From positions 2,108,001-2,172,000 of the forward strand of contig NZ_JBEJGX010000003.1 in NCBI RefSeq assembly GCF_040253635.1: a DNA stretch of 64,000 nucleotides. Reading direction: 5' to 3'. Under the pieces are notes generated by a model. It was given only the letters and a program-made list of their open reading frames with translations, ran no database searches and was not told the DNA's origin. Shown here one piece after another: positions 15,983 to 24,667 of this stretch. Source of the stretch: Streptomyces sp. Edi2. GTDB taxonomy: Bacteria; Actinomycetota; Actinomycetes; Streptomycetales; Streptomycetaceae. Position 1 is the first letter of the stretch. The number at the start of each line of letters is the position of its first letter. The translations under genes were made by a program, and so were the position numbers.

Positions 15983-16621
15983 TCAGAGCAGGCCGCTCCA
16001 GGCCGGCCGGCGGGGATCGTCGGCCCGTACGACCACGTCCGCCGCCTCCTCGGGCCGGGTCTCGGCCTCGTAGCGCGCAAACGCGGGCAGGGTCCAGCGC
16101 GCGTCCTGTGGAGTGCGGCGGGCGAGCGCGGCCGGTGACAGCTTCAGATGCACGGAGAGATCGAAGGGGAACCAATGGCCGAGCAGCAGAGGGCCGTGCA
16201 ACAGCAGGACGCCGCCGGGCGGCAGCTCCACGTACGCGCTGCGCGTCGCCCGGTCCGCCGCGGGGTCCCACAGATCCGGCAGCACCCGCCCGCTGCCGCC
16301 CACGTCCAGCGGCTGGAACACCTCACGCCACAGGGCCTGCCGGTCGAACCACTCGTCGTGGTAGGCATCGGGATCCTCGCGGCCGTACTCCAGCCGCAGC
16401 GAGGCGGGGCGCAGAAAGCCGAAGGTGCCGGCCTTGTGCACCGCCCGCCCCCGGATCCGCAGCGCCTCGGCGAGCCGCCCGGCCAGCTCGCCCGGCGCGG
16501 CGGCGGGCGCCCCGTCGAGGGCCACCCGCAGCCAGGGGCTCCCGTCCTTCGCCGGCATCGTGGCGATGCGCTCGGCGAGCGCGTCGGTGAGCCGTTCCCA
16601 GGTGATCGCTTCGAGCCGCAC
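15983..16621 (-). CDS. Uridine kinase-like P-loop fold protein with degenerate Walker A
   Basis: A 212-residue protein resembling actinobacterial 'uridine kinase' annotations. It keeps the start pattern LTDALAERI and the segments LRLEYGREDPDAYHDEWFD, RVLPDLWDPAADRATR, PPGGVLLLHGPLLLGHWFPFDLSVHL and the final DVVVRADDP. At the P-loop position it reads VALDGAPAAAPGELAG, with no GK[ST], so normal ATP binding is doubtful. Close homologues as I recall them show the same loss, so the family may have another function or mode of nucleotide binding. The GTG at 16619-16621 is the likely start. An antisense damage-type promoter points into its 3' end. Confidence 0.65.
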   Translation of the reverse strand: MRLEAITWERLTDALAERIATMPAKDGSPWLRVALDGAPAAAPGELAGRLAEALRIRGRAVHKAGTFGFLRPASLRLEYGREDPDAYHDEWFDRQALWREVFQPLDVGGSGRVLPDLWDPAADRATRSAYVELPPGGVLLLHGPLLLGHWFPFDLSVHLKLSPAALARRTPQDARWTLPAFARYEAETRPEEAADVVVRADDPRRPAWSGLL

Positions 16622-16672
16622 CCCGCCATTGTGCCCGGCAGCCCGCCGCGGGATGCCGCGCGCCGCCGCGGC

Positions 16673-17602
16673 TCAGGCCTGGTCCGCGGACGGCCGGGCG
16701 GCTCCGTGGCGGCTCAGTTCGGCCGCCGCCTCCTTCGTCGCCTCGATGACGCCGTCGGGGGCCACCGGCATCACGGACTTGAGCTTGAGAAGCAGCACCG
16801 CTCCCATGATGGAGCCGTCCCACATGATCGGCGCCGCGCAGGAGTTCCAGCCGGCCATACACTCCTCGTACCCGAGGGCGTGCCCGAGGTCGCGCACCTC
16901 GGCCAGGGACTCCACCAGCGCCTCGTTGTCCCGGTAGACACCGGGTCCCGCCTGGTCGGGGACGGGCTCGGCCAGCACCCGCTGCTGCAGCACCTCCGGC
17001 AGGTAGGCGAGGATCGTCCGCCCGGAGGCACCGGTGCGCAGCGAACGCGTCACGGACAGCACATCGCGCGGCGTCATCCCCAGCTCCGCGAGGTCGGAGT
17101 CGCCAACGGCCATGTCGACGCACTGCCGTTGCGCGCCGGAGAAGGGCGCCACCATGTAGAGGAACGCCAGCCCGTCGTCGGTGGCCGTCCGCAGTTCACT
17201 CAGCACGGTCTGCGAGGCCGCACCGTCGAGGCGGTGGTCGAGCGCGGTGAAGGCCAGCTGGGCCGCCGAGGTGCGCAGCCGGTAGAGGCCGCGGTCCACC
17301 CGTTCGAAGATGCGCTGGTAAATGCCGGACTGCAGGATGCGGTAGACGACGGAGTCGTCCAGGCCGGTGAACTCCGCGATCTCCCCCGGGCCGTGGGCGG
17401 ATCCGCCCAGCTCGGCGAAGGCCGTCTGGACGAGGAAGACCCGCTCGGCATGGCCGGATCCCGACGCCCGGGAGCCCGGGGACGAGGTGCCCTTGGCTGC
17501 CTGGCGCGCCTTCTTGGCGTGGCCCGCGGAACGCGGCGCCGTGCCGGTGGCGGGCGCGGCGGCCGAGGCCGGACCGCCCGTGGCTGCGGTGCTGTTGCCC
17601 AT
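16673..17602 (-). CDS. IclR-type transcriptional regulator
   Basis: A 309-residue regulator. The first 50 residues are a low-complexity, basic Ala/Gly tail. A winged helix-turn-helix follows (GPGEIAEFTGLDDSVVYRILQ), then an IclR-like effector domain ending in CAAPIMWDGSIMGAVLLLKLKSV, which resembles the GAF-like ligand domain of the family. The ligand is unknown. The ATG at 17600-17602 is preceded by GGGGAGAGAG about 8 bases upstream. It lies between a kinase-like gene and an MDR oxidoreductase on the same strand, with 150 bases to the latter's stop; nothing ties it to a particular target. Confidence 0.75.
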   Translation of the reverse strand: MGNSTAATGGPASAAAPATGTAPRSAGHAKKARQAAKGTSSPGSRASGSGHAERVFLVQTAFAELGGSAHGPGEIAEFTGLDDSVVYRILQSGIYQRIFERVDRGLYRLRTSAAQLAFTALDHRLDGAASQTVLSELRTATDDGLAFLYMVAPFSGAQRQCVDMAVGDSDLAELGMTPRDVLSVTRSLRTGASGRTILAYLPEVLQQRVLAEPVPDQAGPGVYRDNEALVESLAEVRDLGHALGYEECMAGWNSCAAPIMWDGSIMGAVLLLKLKSVMPVAPDGVIEATKEAAAELSRHGAARPSADQA

Positions 17603-17754
17603 CGTGTGCTCTCTCCCCTGGCAGTGGTAGGCGCCCGAAGGCGTACGGCAGTGCGCTGTGGTCCGGTGCCCCCGCCGGCCGCTCCTCCCGGCGGCCGGTC
17701 CCGGGGCCCGCTCCCGCAGGCGTGGGGCCCGTCCGGCACCCCGGGTTGACGGAA

Positions 17755-18699
17755 TTACCGGGCGACGTCGAGGGCCAGTTTTCCGGTCGGGGTGCGTGCG
17801 GCCAGATCGTGGTGCGCCCGGGCCGCCTCACCGAGTGGGTAGGCGGTGCCGGTCAGCGGCTTGAGGGTGCCGTCGGCGACCGCGTCGAACAGCGCCCGCA
17901 TGGAGGTCGGCAGGGCCGTGCGGTCCGCGTAGAGCTGCGGCAGCCAGAAGCCGGAGACGGTGATGCTCCGCTCCATCAGCTCCCGGGTGGGCACGCTCGC
18001 CAGGTCGCCGCCGGCGTACCCGTAGACGGCGAGGCGGCCACGCGGCGCGACGGCGGCGAGGGTCCGCTCGAAGGTGACCCCGCCGGTCATCTCCAGCGCC
18101 GCCGCGACCGGTCCGCCGGCCGCGTCCAGGATGCGCTCGGTCAGGTCCTCGGCGGTCGAGTCGACCACTGCATGGGCGCCCAGTTCCGCGGCCAGTTTGC
18201 GCTTTTCCGGGGAGCCCGCGAGGCCGATGACCCTGGCTCCGGCGTGCGCGGCGAGCTGGACGGCCAGCGAACCGACGCCTCCCGCGGCGGCCGGTACGAC
18301 GACGGTCTCGCCCTCGGTGAGGCGCAGCGAGGTGAACAGCAGATGCCAGGCGCTGTTGCCCTGCAGCGCCAGCGCAACGGCCTGTTCGTCGCTGATGGCG
18401 TCGGGGACGTCCCAGGTCACGCGGCGGTGCAGCAGGGTCCGCTCCGCGTATCCGCCGCCGCGGCACAGCCCGACGACGCGGCGTCCGCCGTCCACGGTCC
18501 CCACGACCTCGTTCCCGGGGACGTACGGCAGCTCGACGGGCGCGAGATAGGAGTCCCCGCGTACGTGCACATCCGCGTAGTTGATGCCGGCCAGGGACAC
18601 CTCGACCAGCGAGTGGCCGGCGCGGGGCGCGGGCTCGGGAACGTCCTCGAGCCGCAGCACGTCCGGGCCGCCGAATTCTCGCATCACAATCGCGCGCAC
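17755..18699 (-). CDS. Zinc-independent MDR oxidoreductase (quinone oxidoreductase-like)
   Basis: A 314-residue medium-chain dehydrogenase/reductase. The catalytic half holds IVMREFGGPDVLRLEDVPEP and SLAGINYADVHVRGD; the NADPH-binding half has VVVPAAAGGVGSLAVQLA, the AXXGXXG-type motif, near residues 135-152. The catalytic zinc cysteines are absent, as in the quinone oxidoreductase branch that reduces quinones or enones with NADPH. The GTG at 18697-18699 is preceded by GGGAG 4 bases away; the longer frame upstream has no ribosome site and no family homology. The physiological substrate is unknown. Confidence 0.9.
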   Translation of the reverse strand: MRAIVMREFGGPDVLRLEDVPEPAPRAGHSLVEVSLAGINYADVHVRGDSYLAPVELPYVPGNEVVGTVDGGRRVVGLCRGGGYAERTLLHRRVTWDVPDAISDEQAVALALQGNSAWHLLFTSLRLTEGETVVVPAAAGGVGSLAVQLAAHAGARVIGLAGSPEKRKLAAELGAHAVVDSTAEDLTERILDAAGGPVAAALEMTGGVTFERTLAAVAPRGRLAVYGYAGGDLASVPTRELMERSITVSGFWLPQLYADRTALPTSMRALFDAVADGTLKPLTGTAYPLGEAARAHHDLAARTPTGKLALDVAR

Positions 18700-19426
18700 G
18701 ACTCTCCCTCGGGTTCTCCAGTGCGGTGCCCGCACAGGGTAGGCAGGCAGGCCATCCGTCCGTCGGTACCCGATCATTTCCCGCCAACCCTGCGGGACTT
18801 CGCGTGCCGCCGTCCCTCCCCTCACGGGACATTCCGGCCCGCCTTTCTCACGTCGCGAGAAAGCGCCGCAGCGGTTTCCTCCCATTGCACCGTTTTGCTG
18901 CAGATCTACCCATCGGTATCTCCCGGGTGGCCACCACGCGTCCCTCTCTCGAACCCGGCTGTCGGATGTGATCGCCGCCGCCTACGATCCGGAAGAGTGT
19001 CCGCCGTTGACCGGATGTGACGGCTGCGCCCCCCGGGACAGAGCTCATTCCACGAGGCAGTTGTGCTCGCCCGCCCCACCCGGTGATACGGGCGGGTGGC
19101 GGAGGAGGACGTGGCGGTGCGCGGGGCGGCGCAGGCACGGCCTGAGGGGGAATCATGATGGGGAAATCGGGGGGCGGCAGGCCGGCGTTCGCGTCGGCCT
19201 GCCGGGACCCACAACGAGCGCAACCGCTTCCACCGGTACCTCTGCGCATGCTGCGGACCGCATCCGCGTCCCTGCCGTTCTCGTTGACGGCTTCGTTCAC
19301 CGCCGTCAGCGACGCCGTCATCGCCGCCGCGCGCCGGCGTTCCCGACCGTATGCGGCACCGCCCTTTCTGGACGTGGCCCGCACCCGCCGGGGATCCGCG
19401 CTCCGCCGCCGAGAAAGGGACTGCCC
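18700..19426. other. Intergenic region with no recognisable gene
   Basis: About 730 bases between the divergent MDR and FAD oxidoreductase genes. Short frames are present (for example 19155-19430, plus), but they lack ribosome sites and family features. A TTGACC occurs near 19009 without a matching -10. I see nothing else specific. Confidence 0.5.
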
Positions 19427-21061
19427 ATGAACGGATCGAGCACGACAGGCAGCAACGGGCTCCAGTTCCACCACCCCTACCTCGCCGTGGTACTCGGCGG
19501 CGGCTTCACGGGCATGCTCGCCGCCGCGGCGCTGTCCGGGCACGCCGACGTCATCGTCGTCGAGCGCGACCGGCTGCCACGGACCCCCGCCCTGCCCACG
19601 GACCTGCCGCGGGCCCGGCATGCCCATCTGCTGACGGCGGACGGCGCCCGGCTGATCGATGCCCTGCTGCCCGGCAGCGTCGCACGCTGGCTGGACGAGG
19701 GCGCCCGCAGGATGCCGAAGCCGGCGAAGTTCACGGACCGGCACCCGGCAGGCCGGTTAGGCCGACGGGCACGCGCTGAGCATCTGATCGCCTGCTCCCG
19801 CGATCTGCTCGACCGGGTCATCCGCCAACAGGTGCCGGCCCTCCCGGGGGTGAGCGTTCTCGACGGAACGGAAGCAGCCGGGCTCACCGGCACCGCGGAA
19901 CACATCACCGGCGTGCGCGTGCGGGACACCACCACCGGCGCCACGTACCGTCTGGATGCCGACCTCGTCGTCGACGCCACCGGCCGGCACTCCACCTCCC
20001 GGGAGCGGCTGGCCGCGCTGGGGCTGCCCACCGCACGCGAGGACCTGGCGGACTGCGGCATCGTCTCGGCGACCCGTATTTTCCGTGCCCCCGACGGCAT
20101 GGAGAACTGCCCGGTGCTCACCACCCGTTCGGCATTCAGCACCCCGGCTCCCGGCGCTGCCGCGCCGCGGCGCCCGGTTCCCGGCAGGACCGCGACACTG
20201 GTCCCCATCGAGGGCGGGCGCTGGCTGGTCACGCTCACCGGCACCGGGGACGACCGGCCCTCCGAACACGCGGCCCGGTTCGTGCCCTTCGCGCGGGGCA
20301 CCGGTAACGGCGTCATCGGCGACCTCATCGCAGACGCCGAGCCGCTGAGCGAGGTGCGGCTGTCCCGCGACACCACCAGCCGGTGGCGGCGCTACGAACA
20401 ACTGCCGTCCTGGCCCACGGGATTCATCGCGCTCGGCGGTGCCGTGGTCTCGCTCGCCCCCGACTGCGGTCAGGGCCTGGCCCTCGCCGCCCATGGGGCC
20501 GCCGTGCTGCGCGGGGCACTACGGCGGCACGGGCTCGACGAGCCGGCGCTGGCCCGGAAGGTGCAGCGGAGCCTGGGACGCCTGGCCCGGGCGCCGTGGT
20601 CCCTGGCCACCGGCACGGTGCTCCCTTCCGCCGCCGGCCGGTCCGCCGTCAGCCGCGCCTACCTCGATGCCGTCACGCCCTTCGCTCCGACAGCCCCGGT
20701 CCTGCGCCCCTCCGCCGTACTCGGCCTGCTGCGGAATGCGGCACGGGCCGGCCAGGCGGCAAGCGGTGCAGCGGGCGGACCGGCCTCACCGCAGGCGCTC
20801 CCGCCCCCGCTGCCTGCGACGGCCGGCCCCGCGCCGGCCGGCGCCCCGCTTCCCCCGGCAGCGGCAGGTGCCGCCTCCGCCCTCGCGGCGACGCCCGCGG
20901 CCGCGCTCTCCGCTGCGCCGCCCGCTCCGGGACAGCCCTCGGTGCCGCCCCGGCCCCACGGCTCACAGCCCGCCCCCAGACGCCTCCCGCGCCTCGGCTT
21001 CGGTCCGGCCGCCCTGCGCCGTATCGGCGGGGCCGGACGACGGAGACCGGCCGACGACTGA
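19427..21061 (+). CDS. FAD-dependent oxidoreductase (epoxidase/reductase-like)
   Basis: A 544-residue flavoprotein. The FAD-binding motif is VVLGGGFTGMLAAAAL (near residues 19-34), followed by VIVVERD. LVVDATGRHSTSRERL is the second motif, and FIALGGAVVSLAPDCGQGLALAAHGA is the FAD-ribityl GD-like site, with GGA replacing the usual GDA. The pattern resembles the FAD-dependent monooxygenase, squalene-epoxidase-like and geranylgeranyl-reductase superfamily. The last ~120 residues are a Pro/Ala-rich tail of unknown role. The ATG at 19427 follows AAAGGGA by about 6 bases. It is convergent with the helicase-associated operon, and no partner gene suggests a substrate. Confidence 0.8.
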   Translation: MNGSSTTGSNGLQFHHPYLAVVLGGGFTGMLAAAALSGHADVIVVERDRLPRTPALPTDLPRARHAHLLTADGARLIDALLPGSVARWLDEGARRMPKPAKFTDRHPAGRLGRRARAEHLIACSRDLLDRVIRQQVPALPGVSVLDGTEAAGLTGTAEHITGVRVRDTTTGATYRLDADLVVDATGRHSTSRERLAALGLPTAREDLADCGIVSATRIFRAPDGMENCPVLTTRSAFSTPAPGAAAPRRPVPGRTATLVPIEGGRWLVTLTGTGDDRPSEHAARFVPFARGTGNGVIGDLIADAEPLSEVRLSRDTTSRWRRYEQLPSWPTGFIALGGAVVSLAPDCGQGLALAAHGAAVLRGALRRHGLDEPALARKVQRSLGRLARAPWSLATGTVLPSAAGRSAVSRAYLDAVTPFAPTAPVLRPSAVLGLLRNAARAGQAASGAAGGPASPQALPPPLPATAGPAPAGAPLPPAAAGAASALAATPAAALSAAPPAPGQPSVPPRPHGSQPAPRRLPRLGFGPAALRRIGGAGRRRPADD

Positions 21062-21137
21062 GGCCGCCCCTGCCCATCCGGCGCGCCGCCCGTTGCCGGG
21101 ACGGCCCTCGGCGCCGCCCCGGCCAACGGGTCAGGTG

Positions 21138-23081
21138 TCACCCGGCCGTGGTGGCCTCCCCGGAGGGTGCCGGCAGCCCCAGGAGGCGGTGGGCGAGGGC
21201 GAGCGGTGCGTGGGAATTTCGGGGAGGAGCGGGGGCCTTGGCCCGGTGGGCGGGGAGGCGTTCGACGGTGGTGGTGCCGGTGTCGGATTCCAGGGCCGGC
21301 GCGTAGCCCGCGGCGCGCAGCGCGTCCAGGGTGGCGGCCGGCGGCCGGCTGCTCACCAGGACGGTCGGGGCGATGGCCCGCAGCCCGAGGTCACGCAGGG
21401 CACGGTGCGCGGCCAGCTCTTCGACCAGAGCCTCGTCGTCGGAGCGGATGCAGCAGGCGGCGGGCAGGACACGCATCCGACCGTGGGAGCGGGCGGCGTC
21501 CTGGACGAGGTAGCCGAGCGGTTGCGGCAGTGTGCCGGTCGCCGAGGCGCGGGTGAGGTCGTCGAGGAGGGTTTCGGCGCGGTGGCCGGCGTCGAGCGCA
21601 CGGCGTACGGAGCGGGGGGTGAAGCGCCAGGTCACGGCGTGGCCTTCGGATTCCCGGTCGGCCGCGGCGGTGAGCAGTGCCTGGAGCGCGGCGGCGGGAC
21701 GGCCGGGCACGACAGCGGTCAGGTCGGCCTGGAAGTGGGCCTGTTCGAGGAGCGGCGGGAGCAGATCGCCCAGCGGCTCGTCGAGGGAGCTCGGGTCGGC
21801 GAGCAGCGCCCGGCCGAGGGGGGTGAGGGTGCCGTGGGCGACCAGCCCCAGACAGGCGGCCTCGTGGAGGGTGTGGGCGGCGCGTTCCCCGGCCACCGGC
21901 TGGCGGGTGACGGCGAGGGGGCGGTGCCAGTCCGCGGCCCCGAGCAGGTCCTCCCACGGGGTGCGGGTTCCCGTCTCCTGCCGTGGGGGCTCCGTGAACG
22001 GCAGCGGCGGAAGTGGGGTGCCCCCGCCGGGAGGGAAGGCGGCCAGGGCGGCGAGGAGCGCGTGCCGGAGGGCGGGGGCGTGCCGGTCGTGGCCACGGAC
22101 CAGTGCGGTCGGGGTCTCGCCGGCCGGGGTGTGGGTGGGGATGTCCCACAGTCCCGACCAGGCGGCCAGGAGCGGGGCGAGGCGCGCGCCGGGTGGGAGG
22201 CCGAGCCAGTCGTCGTAGGCGCCGGTGGGCAGTGCGGTGATGCCGGACGGGCTACGGGTCAGCGCGATCAGGTCGGCTGCCAGGGCGAGGTCGAGGAGGA
22301 GGCGGGTGTGCGGTTCGGTGGCGCCGGCCGCCTTGGCCAGCCGTTTGATCTCCCGTACGGCCAGCCCGCCCGACTTGCGCAGCGCGGCGGGCTGCGTCGC
22401 CAAGGCGGCCAGCAGACGGTCGGCAGTGGCGGCGAGGGTCGCCGCGGCGGCGCGGGATTCGTCGTGCGGCGAGGTCGGGGGGACGGGTGCGGCCGGCGCC
22501 CCGGGGGTGGCGGGGCCTTCCGGCGCGGGCTGCGGGGCGTGTGCGAGGAACGGGCCGAGGTCGTGGGCGGCCAGGAGCTGCGGGGCGCGCGGCGGCACGA
22601 CGATCGTGCCGTCCTCGGTCCGCGCAGCGAGTCCGTCGTCGCAGAGGTGGCGCAAGGCGGATTCGGCGGCGGTGCGCGCAGGGCCGGGTGAGGCGGCCCC
22701 GAGGGCGGCGAGGACGTCCTCGGGCGGAACGGGTTCGGTGGCCAGATGCGCGAAGGACAGCTGGTGCGCCATCAGGGACTGGTAGTCGGCGCCCGGGGCC
22801 GGGGCGGCGGGGCCCGGGGCGTCACGCCCGGCCCGCTCCTGGCTGATGCGGGCGGTGGCGGCGAGCACCTGGAGCCGGGGGTGGTCGAGATGCAGCACCA
22901 GGTGGTGGAGGGTTTCGTAGGACCACAACGCCTGGGCCAGGCCGCGGAGTTCGGTGGGGGCGGGCCGGCGGGCGAGCGGTTCGGCGTGCCGGGTGAGGAG
23001 CGCGGCGAGCTGCTCGGGGGTGCGCCGGGCGAGGGATCGGGTGACAGCATCGAGACCTTCCACGGCGTCGAGGTTAGTCAT
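21138..23081 (-). CDS. Helicase-associated domain protein (XPB/Ssl2-like Helicase_C_3 type)
   Basis: A 647-residue protein resembling actinobacterial helicase-C-terminal-domain proteins. The N-terminal part has a leucine-rich helical region (QALWSYETLHHLVLHLDHPRLQVLAA), then a winged-helix-like stretch (LVAHGTLTPLGRALLAD). The C-terminal Helicase_C_3-like segment includes FQADLTAVVPGRPAAALQALL, VTWRFTPRSVRRALDAGH and GYLVQDAARSHGRMRVLPAACCIRSDDEALV. No Walker motifs are present, so it is not itself a helicase. Its ATG overlaps the stop of the SWIM gene (ATGA), making it the third gene of the SNF2 helicase operon and presumably a DNA-binding partner. Confidence 0.75.
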   Translation of the reverse strand: MTNLDAVEGLDAVTRSLARRTPEQLAALLTRHAEPLARRPAPTELRGLAQALWSYETLHHLVLHLDHPRLQVLAATARISQERAGRDAPGPAAPAPGADYQSLMAHQLSFAHLATEPVPPEDVLAALGAASPGPARTAAESALRHLCDDGLAARTEDGTIVVPPRAPQLLAAHDLGPFLAHAPQPAPEGPATPGAPAAPVPPTSPHDESRAAAATLAATADRLLAALATQPAALRKSGGLAVREIKRLAKAAGATEPHTRLLLDLALAADLIALTRSPSGITALPTGAYDDWLGLPPGARLAPLLAAWSGLWDIPTHTPAGETPTALVRGHDRHAPALRHALLAALAAFPPGGGTPLPPLPFTEPPRQETGTRTPWEDLLGAADWHRPLAVTRQPVAGERAAHTLHEAACLGLVAHGTLTPLGRALLADPSSLDEPLGDLLPPLLEQAHFQADLTAVVPGRPAAALQALLTAAADRESEGHAVTWRFTPRSVRRALDAGHRAETLLDDLTRASATGTLPQPLGYLVQDAARSHGRMRVLPAACCIRSDDEALVEELAAHRALRDLGLRAIAPTVLVSSRPPAATLDALRAAGYAPALESDTGTTTVERLPAHRAKAPAPPRNSHAPLALAHRLLGLPAPSGEATTAG

Positions 23082-24667
23082 CGCGCGAGCAGGGTGGTGA
23101 GGGCGCCCACGGGGTCGGGGTCCGCGGGGCCGGTGGGCCACCAGTCCTCGGTGTTGGGCTCGGATTCGTACGGATACCAGCGGTGGTCGTGACCGAAACG
23201 GAGCTGGATGCCGCGCTCCGCGTCGGTGAGGTGGTTGTGGCGCGGGCGCAGGGCGGGGAGGTCCGCGGCGAGGAGAGCGCTGCGGGCCCGGTCGAAGTCG
23301 CCGGCCGGCGGGTTCCAGGCGGCTTCGAGGAGGGCGAGGCCTTCGCGGCCGCCCTGCCGCCAGGCGGCGACCGAGCGGGCCACGTCCGTGGCCGTCCGGC
23401 CGGTTGCCGCGGCGAGGTCGCGATACAGGGCCCGGGTGGCGGACGTCAGGCCGGCAGTGGGGTGGGCGGTGGCCGCCAGGCGGACGGCGTCCTCCCATAC
23501 GGGCAGCGCGGGGAAGGGGCTGGGGGCGGGCGGCTGTTCGTCGCCGGGGCGCCGTCCGTCGCCGGGGGCCCGCCCCTCCCCGGGCGGCCGTCCGTCGCCG
23601 GGGCGCCGCCCCTCCCCGGAGTGCCGCCCATTCGCGGGGGCCCGCCCGTCGCCGGGGCGCACGGATCCGGCGGCGGATACGCAGGCATGGGCACGGGCCG
23701 CGGCGTCGGCTGCCAGGAATTCGAGGGCGGCGGGGTCGAAGGGGAGGTGGTCGGCGTCCGGCAGGGCGGGCGGCTGGCCGGGGCGGGGCGGGGCCGGCAG
23801 CGGTGGCGGGAGCGGCGGGCGGGGGCGGTCGGCGAGCGCCGCCTTGGCGAGGACGCCGGGGAGCGCCTGCGGCCCGGCCGCTGTCGCGGACTCCCCGGGC
23901 CCCCCGGGGGCCGCGCCGGCGGCGGCCGGGGCGCCCGGTGCGGTGCCGGCGTGGTGGGTCCCGCTTCCGGGCGCGGGGCGGTGCGGGGGCGGCTCGGTGG
24001 TGGCGGGTGGGTAGCCGGCGGCGGGTGGGTGCGCACGGGCCTCGCGGGCGGTGAGGGCGGCGTTGCGGCGGGAGAGCGCGTCGAGGAGTTCGCGTTCCCC
24101 GCGGCCGCGCATCAGCAGGAGGACGAACGGGTCGGCGTCCAGGAGGCGGGCGACCTGGAAGCAGAGCGCGGCGGCGTGTTTGCAGGGCCTGCCGTGGTCG
24201 GGGCAGGAACACCGGGAAACGAGATCGCCCGGCCCCGGGAGGAGGCCCACCCCGTCCTCGGCCAGGGCTTGGGGCAGCTTCTTGGCCAGCAGGGCGGTGA
24301 GCTGTCCGGGCTCCGCGGCGATGGCGTCCAGGAGTCCGTCCCACTCCTGGTCGGTGAGGGTGGTGAGGCGGATCTCCGCGCTGTAGGGGCGGGGTCTGCT
24401 GCCGCGTACGGTGGCGACGAGGCGGCCCGGGGTGACGTTGATGGTGTCGACATGGCCGTCACGGGCGTAGGTCCGGCCGCGGGCCAGCCGGGCGCTGTCG
24501 AGGGCCGTGGTCTCCAGCGCCTCCAGCCAGGCGCTGCCCCACCAGGATTCGGCGAACAGCCCGCGGGCCCCGGTCCGGGCCGGCAGGGGCGGGAAGGTGC
24601 GCGAGCGGTCGGCGCGGGCCAGCCGGTCCGCGGCGGCGGCGCGCCCGGAGGCAGGGCGGGGAGTCAT
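23078..24667 (-). CDS. SWIM zinc-finger protein
   Basis: A 529-residue protein with a SWIM zinc finger, RCSCPDHGRPCKHAAAL (CxC...CxH) at about residues 148-164. SWIM fingers bind DNA or protein and in bacteria are typically encoded beside SNF2 helicases. The N-terminal FAESWWGSAWLEALE and ARGRTYARDGHVDTINVTPG are typical of this family. Residues about 335-380 are a Gly/Asp/Arg repeat (GDGR-PPGEGR type), a low-complexity linker. The C-terminal ~100 residues end in FGHDHRWYPYESE and TEDWWPTGPADPDP. The ATG overlaps the upstream helicase stop by 4 bases and the next gene's start overlaps this stop likewise, so the three are translationally coupled. Confidence 0.88.
   Translation of the reverse strand: MTPRPASGRAAAADRLARADRSRTFPPLPARTGARGLFAESWWGSAWLEALETTALDSARLARGRTYARDGHVDTINVTPGRLVATVRGSRPRPYSAEIRLTTLTDQEWDGLLDAIAAEPGQLTALLAKKLPQALAEDGVGLLPGPGDLVSRCSCPDHGRPCKHAAALCFQVARLLDADPFVLLLMRGRGERELLDALSRRNAALTAREARAHPPAAGYPPATTEPPPHRPAPGSGTHHAGTAPGAPAAAGAAPGGPGESATAAGPQALPGVLAKAALADRPRPPLPPPLPAPPRPGQPPALPDADHLPFDPAALEFLAADAAARAHACVSAAGSVRPGDGRAPANGRHSGEGRRPGDGRPPGEGRAPGDGRRPGDEQPPAPSPFPALPVWEDAVRLAATAHPTAGLTSATRALYRDLAAATGRTATDVARSVAAWRQGGREGLALLEAAWNPPAGDFDRARSALLAADLPALRPRHNHLTDAERGIQLRFGHDHRWYPYESEPNTEDWWPTGPADPDPVGALTTLLAR

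Noticed and set aside
16148..17749. Large plus-strand frame opposite the kinase-like and IclR-type genes
   Set aside because: Composition of an antisense frame and no family motifs; the minus-strand genes have them.
19155..19430. Small gene upstream of the FAD oxidoreductase
   Set aside because: No ribosome site, ends inside the next gene's start, and arginine-rich shadow composition.
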